From Clostridia bacterium (GTDB taxonomy: Bacteria > Bacillota > Clostridia > Christensenellales > UBA1242), in contig JAFQTP010000007.1 in assembly GCA_017409005.1 (NCBI GenBank), forward strand, positions 1 to 64,000: a stretch of 64,000 nucleotides of DNA, read 5' to 3'. Positions 60,590 to 64,000 of this stretch are shown here, one piece after another. How positions within the stretch are numbered: the stretch's first letter is position 1; every line of letters begins with the position of its first letter. The position numbers and the translations under genes were made by a program. A model generated the notes under the pieces. That model saw nothing but the letters and a program-made list of their open reading frames with translations. It searched no databases and was not told where the DNA came from.

Positions 60590-60630
60590 GTTCATATAGT
60601 CTCCACTATTGTTTCCAAATGTTCATATAG
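60590..60630. repeat. Tandem GTTCATATAG repeat
   Basis: GTTCATATAG at 60590-60599 and 60621-60630, each followed by a CCAC within a few bases; 31-bp period, only two units. Confidence 0.4.
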
Positions 60631-60751
60631 CCACCACCTAAATTAAATAAAGTCGATTTTTCAAAATGTTTCGTTTTTTATTAGCACCTTTTAAAACAAT
60701 TTGTGATATACTTAAAATATCAAATACAATAAATATGTATTAGGAGGTTTT

Positions 60752-61489
60752 ATGAAAAAGAAATTTCTAACATTTTTATTAGCAATATGCTTAATTTTAC
60801 CTTGTGCATTTGCTTTAACAGCATGTGGTAAAGATGATGATAAACTAACAAAGACTCAATATCTTACAATGTTAAATGATGTTTCAACTGCTTGCGAAAA
60901 TTATCTTTCAAGTATTGAATCTAAACCACAAGTTCTTGCAATGAGTTATAATATAAACGATAATGACTATGAAGAAGTTGATAATGAAGAAGCAATGGTT
61001 GATATGATAAAAGCAAATATTGCACTTATTTATTTAGTTGAAAATATTTATAGCAGAGATGACTATGCTGTGAATAATGGTGTTGACGAATATATTGTAA
61101 GCACATTAGATTGGACGGCAAGAGCAAGAATGCAAGTTAACTATAACAAATCAACAAACATAACAACAATAACAATTTATTGGCTTAGTGGACACGATAT
61201 TCAATATTTCATATTTGATATTAATTATAATTATTCAGAAGAAGAGTTAAACTCATTTACTATAACTGGTTTATATGGAACTGAGATGAGTTCTGATTTT
61301 GACACAAGAAAATTTAAATATGAAAATGGCAAATTGTATATGCTAAAACAAGAAGTTGAATATTATGGCGAATTCAAAACAGATGTTAAAAATAAAATGC
61401 TAGCATTTAGAACTTTTAACAAGCAAATGTCTGAAATGCCAGATTATTCAATAGAATATGCTGGTGCTTGCGAACGAGCAGGAATATAG
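60752..61489 (+). CDS. Lipoprotein, family unknown
   Basis: A 245-aa predicted lipoprotein. The signal peptide of residues 1-25 ends in the lipobox LTAC-G. The mature domain is acidic and mixed alpha/beta, with no motif I recognise. TTAGGAGG lies upstream. The next gene, another lipoprotein with the same signal-peptide style, starts 13 bp after, so they form an operon. Confidence 0.75.
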   Translation: MKKKFLTFLLAICLILPCAFALTACGKDDDKLTKTQYLTMLNDVSTACENYLSSIESKPQVLAMSYNINDNDYEEVDNEEAMVDMIKANIALIYLVENIYSRDDYAVNNGVDEYIVSTLDWTARARMQVNYNKSTNITTITIYWLSGHDIQYFIFDINYNYSEEELNSFTITGLYGTEMSSDFDTRKFKYENGKLYMLKQEVEYYGEFKTDVKNKMLAFRTFNKQMSEMPDYSIEYAGACERAGI

Positions 61490-61502
61490 GAGGAATAATT
61501 AT

Positions 61503-63425
61503 ATGAAGAAGAAAATTTTAACTTTTATATTTGCTTTATCTTTAATAATTCCTTGTGGGATTATGTTAACTGCTTGTGGTAAAGACCCAAATGAGCCTTC
61601 GCCAAACAATGCTGTTTCTGTTACAATAGACTTTATATTGGATGAGGATTTCCAGTTTGGCGATCAGTGGAGTGTTGATGAGGCAACCAACACCTATACA
61701 ACTACATATTTGAATGGATTTGTTTGGGGAAGTAGTTATATGTTTGAGGTCGTTGCCACAACAGAAAATGGAGATACAAGACACTTATATGAGGTTACAG
61801 AACAAAATACTGCTGGTTATAAAGTAGAAACTAACATGCCTGATACGAATGGTCGTTTACCAGTTGGCACATATACATATAAATTATACTGTGAAAGCTT
61901 TAATAATGGTATTTATAAAACAGAAGCTTGTGAAAGTGAAACATATACCATTATTATTGAAAAAGAACCTATTGAATTGGAAGGAGGTTGGCAGTATAAC
62001 GGCGGTAACTCCTATCATGGGGATTATATTTCGGTTGATTTAAATTTGATGGCAAGATGGCAAAATTCACAAATTAGTCTAGAAGATGTTGGCATTACAA
62101 ATTTAAGTTATGTTGACGAAGCTCCTTATACAAGAAGACAAAAGAATGTTGGTGACTATACAGCAAAGGTAGAATATGAAGCTGATACTGCTAACTTTAA
62201 TTATATTGGTGATGGTCTTCCTGAAAAAGAATTTGAGTGGTCTATTGAAAAAGGTAATGTTCAATCTTTAATGGGTTTAATTTGGAATAGTTATCAAAAT
62301 GATACTTTTGAATTTGAATATGGAACACAAGTTACACCTATATATAGTCTTGAAGAACTTTCTCAAAATTTAGATGACCAAAACATTATAACATTAACTG
62401 GTCTAAAAGTTAATGGAGTGCTTGTTGATAGCTATCCACTTACATTTTCAAATGTCGGAACATACACAGTTACACCTGTGATTGTTCAAAATGACACAGA
62501 AAATTATGAAGTTGTTGACTACGAAAGTGCTGAATATTCTCGCACATGGACAATTACTAAAAAGAAATTTAATGCAAGTGATTTTACTTGGAGCAGTGAT
62601 AATATTCAGCCTTATACTGGCTGGCCTCAAACGGTTAGGTTCAACTATCCAGACAGTGCGGCAGAATGCTTAAACATACAACCTGTAATAGACATTGATA
62701 ATAACATCACTAACGAGGCAACAAACGCTGGAACATACACCGCAAAAATAACTTATACTTGTCCTGAAAATTATGAAATTATTGGAACTATTCCAGTAGA
62801 ATATGTATGGACAATACCAAAGGCAGAACTAACATTTGAAAATGCAAGCTGGCATTTTGACTTTTCAGAAAAAACTCAAATACCATATCATCAGAGTTAT
62901 AGTTTAAGACCACAAGTTAGATCTGTTGGCTTCCCAGTAACTTATACACATTATGATAGTCAAAGACAGGAAGTTTCCGTTGGTTATTTAGAGTGTGGAA
63001 CTTACAAGACAGTTGCAACAGTAGATTATGATACAAATAACTATTATCTTGAAGATACAAGTAAACTAGAATTTGAATGGTCTGTTGTAAAGGGAGATTA
63101 CGTAATCAATTGGGCAGATTGGAAGTATTATAGTGATATAAACACTAATGAAATCACAATTGAAGGAAATAATATAACTTTACAAACCTTGAGTTCTGGA
63201 AAATACCATATATATCTTGATTTAATGACAACACCATTTTTTAGTTTTAAATATTCATTTGACGGTGGACAAACTTTTGTTGAACAAGGAATTGCTCCAA
63301 ACGTTGATGCCGCTGTTGCTGGAAACTATACTATTACTATTGTGATTGAAGAACTAGATTTAGAACATTACAATCCTATTGATGCAACAACTTTCACTTT
63401 GAATGTAAACATTGTTGAAGCTTAA
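61503..63425 (+). CDS. Lipoprotein with MBG/Ig-like repeats
   Basis: A 640-aa predicted lipoprotein: lipobox LTAC-G at about residue 25, then five to six beta-sandwich repeats ending in lines such as VEYVWTIPKAEL and LEFEWSVVKGDY, the pattern of MBG/YDG-type bacterial Ig-like repeats. Each repeat has a GTYTA-type strand (NAGTYTAKITY, NVGDYTAKVEY). It is likely an adhesive or structural surface protein. I use the ATG at 61503, with AGGAGGA upstream; the longer frame overlaps the previous gene. It lies in an operon with the shorter lipoprotein. Confidence 0.8.
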   Translation: MKKKILTFIFALSLIIPCGIMLTACGKDPNEPSPNNAVSVTIDFILDEDFQFGDQWSVDEATNTYTTTYLNGFVWGSSYMFEVVATTENGDTRHLYEVTEQNTAGYKVETNMPDTNGRLPVGTYTYKLYCESFNNGIYKTEACESETYTIIIEKEPIELEGGWQYNGGNSYHGDYISVDLNLMARWQNSQISLEDVGITNLSYVDEAPYTRRQKNVGDYTAKVEYEADTANFNYIGDGLPEKEFEWSIEKGNVQSLMGLIWNSYQNDTFEFEYGTQVTPIYSLEELSQNLDDQNIITLTGLKVNGVLVDSYPLTFSNVGTYTVTPVIVQNDTENYEVVDYESAEYSRTWTITKKKFNASDFTWSSDNIQPYTGWPQTVRFNYPDSAAECLNIQPVIDIDNNITNEATNAGTYTAKITYTCPENYEIIGTIPVEYVWTIPKAELTFENASWHFDFSEKTQIPYHQSYSLRPQVRSVGFPVTYTHYDSQRQEVSVGYLECGTYKTVATVDYDTNNYYLEDTSKLEFEWSVVKGDYVINWADWKYYSDINTNEITIEGNNITLQTLSSGKYHIYLDLMTTPFFSFKYSFDGGQTFVEQGIAPNVDAAVAGNYTITIVIEELDLEHYNPIDATTFTLNVNIVEA

Positions 63426-63433
63426 TAAAATTT

Positions 63434-63466
63434 AAAACCTATTAGGAAATATCCTAGTAGGTTTTT
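63434..63466 (+). terminator. Terminator of lipoprotein operon
   Basis: AAAACCTATTAGGA / TCCTAGTAGGTTTT with a short loop and T-run. Confidence 0.75.
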
Positions 63467-63703
63467 TGTTTATGGTTATATAGCATAAAAAGCCAAGAGT
63501 TTTAACTCCTGGCTTATGTTTTATATATCTAAATTTAGTTTTTTTCAATACCTATCAAAAAACCTATTTTGGATTCTTTCCAGTTTCATTGTTTATCTCT
63601 TTTCAAAGTTAAATAGTTTAGTGATGACTTTGGTTCTGGTCTTTCATAGTAAACAATTATGCCAGCATTTCCTTTTGCAAAAACATAATCAATAATTTCA
63701 ATA

Positions 63704-63745
63704 TAAAAAGTCGCATTTGACCGAGCGTTCAAACGCGACTTTATC
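63704..63745 (-). terminator. Terminator following the tRNA-Ser fragment
   Basis: On the minus strand AGTCGCGTTTGA pairs with TCAAATGCGACT around an 8-nt loop, followed by TTTTT. Confidence 0.75.
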
Positions 63746-63770
63746 TGGCGGAGCATGAGGGACTCGAACC
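63746..63770 (-). pseudogene. tRNA-Ser 3' fragment (integration junction)
   Basis: Read on the minus strand, GGTTCGAGTCCC then CTC, ATGCTCC, discriminator G and CCA: the T-loop, T-stem 3' arm and acceptor 3' arm of a tRNA with a GGAGCAT acceptor and G discriminator, as in tRNA-Ser. The 5' part is missing: sequence to the right (from about 63771) does not pair with it. It is followed by a normal tRNA terminator. This is the signature of an element integrated in the T-arm, lying to the right and leaving the window. Confidence 0.7.
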
Positions 63771-63781
63771 GAACCGCATAT

Positions 63782-64000
63782 TTATATATCATTTTTATTA
63801 AATTTGCAGCAATTATTTAGTGGGCAATGTAAACAATTCGGATTAGTTGGATGACAGAAATTTCTTCCTATTTCCCAACATGAACTATCTATTATGCCTG
63901 GGAATTCGGGATATAATTCTCGGGCTTTATATAATACAAGATTTATATCTTCTTGATTTGAAATTAACTCCAATCTGTACATTATTCTTTTAATATGTAC
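63782..64000 (-). CDS. Endonuclease III-like protein, C-terminal part (partial)
   Basis: At least 72 residues; the frame stays open to the window edge, so the start lies outside. The end has WEIGRNFCHPTNPNCLHC and PLNNCC, giving C-x6-C-x2-C-x5-C, the [4Fe-4S] loop of the endonuclease III/MutY superfamily, preceded by a helix ending in D-S-S-C-W-E-I-G. Such glycosylases also occur as partners of C5 methyltransferases in mobile loci. It lies just inside the sequence that interrupts tRNA-Ser, so it may be element cargo. Confidence 0.7.
   Translation of the reverse strand, partial: VHIKRIMYRLELISNQEDINLVLYKARELYPEFPGIIDSSCWEIGRNFCHPTNPNCLHCPLNNCCKFNKNDI

Larger units (their letters stand above)
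60279..60751. other. Intergenic region after the defence operon
   Basis: No gene. It holds the operon terminator (60290-60318), a palindrome CACTTAA...TTAAGTG (60474-60496), a tandem GTTCATATAG repeat (60590-60630), and an extended -10 promoter TGATATACT (about 60709-60717) for the lipoprotein gene. Confidence 0.6.
63426..63781. other. Intergenic region with terminators and tRNA-Ser fragment
   Basis: No convincing protein gene. It contains the lipoprotein operon terminator (63434-63465, AACCTA..TAGGTT type), a minus-strand hairpin with T-run (63489-63525; GCCAGGAGTT / AACTCTTGGC), and the tRNA-Ser 3' fragment with its terminator (63704-63770). A minus-strand open frame at 63586-63792 is translated tRNA sequence at its start and is not credible. 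Confidence 0.6.

Noticed and set aside
60590-60630. CRISPR-like array from the GTTCATATAG repeats
   Set aside because: Only two 10-bp units, no cas genes, spacer too short.
63586-63792. Leftward 68-codon open frame
   Set aside because: Its first third is translated tRNA-Ser fragment and terminator sequence, and it has no ribosome site or recognisable domain.

Overview
The window is low-GC DNA, read as a Clostridia-type Firmicute. It has strong sigma-A promoters (TTGACA, 17 bp, TATAAT), AGGAGG-type ribosome sites, short hairpin plus T-run terminators after most genes, lipoproteins ending their signal in LTAC-G, and anaerobe genes (superoxide reductase with thioredoxin, AdhE). An uncultured gut clostridium is my best guess; no rRNA or species marker is present.

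Positions 1-36500 and 54585-63745 look like ordinary chromosome. The left part holds an ABC exporter with a giant Ig-repeat surface protein, TspO, a Na/Ca exchanger, a nucleoside hydrolase with a putative attenuator leader, Ndk, an ABC-F protein, DegV, a TetR regulator, two (p)ppGpp genes in tandem, a YnbB-type PLP enzyme, PnuC, EF-P, an SDR plus a flavin-binding protein, a thioredoxin/superoxide reductase/FTR-like operon, CorA, AdhE and several membrane, zinc-ribbon and Ig-like proteins. At least four transcription units appear leaderless (-10 box, 5-6 nt, ATG, no ribosome site).

Positions 36531-54584 are a tandem pair of integrated elements in a tRNA-Thr(GGT) gene. Element 1 (36531-50241) is a mobilizable defence island: tyrosine integrase, excisionase, MobL-like relaxase, HEPN/Toprim protein, an Eco47II-like restriction-modification locus whose methyltransferase carries an in-frame stop, an ASCH protein, a Hachiman pair (HamA nuclease, HamB helicase) and a SLOG protein. 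It splits its target tRNA and carries a complete replacement tRNA-Thr. Element 2 (50233-54548) is a 4.3-kb element with an integrase whose catalytic end is reached only by a -1 frameshift on an A8 run, a DUF5680 protein, an unknown protein and a membrane protein. Both elements have 10-bp-phased repeats at their ends, probably integrase arm sites.

Positions 55710-60320 hold the most unusual locus: a small structured RNA candidate followed by a tight three-gene operon of C5 DNA methyltransferase, a protein with two GHKL ATPase domains (MORC/MutL-like N-terminus, histidine-kinase-like C-terminus), and a receiver domain joined to a region with an R-x4-H HEPN-type motif. I read this as a candidate two-component, methylation-linked abortive-infection system. 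The window ends with two lipoproteins, a tRNA-Ser 3' fragment marking another integration junction, and the Fe-S end of an endonuclease III-like gene.
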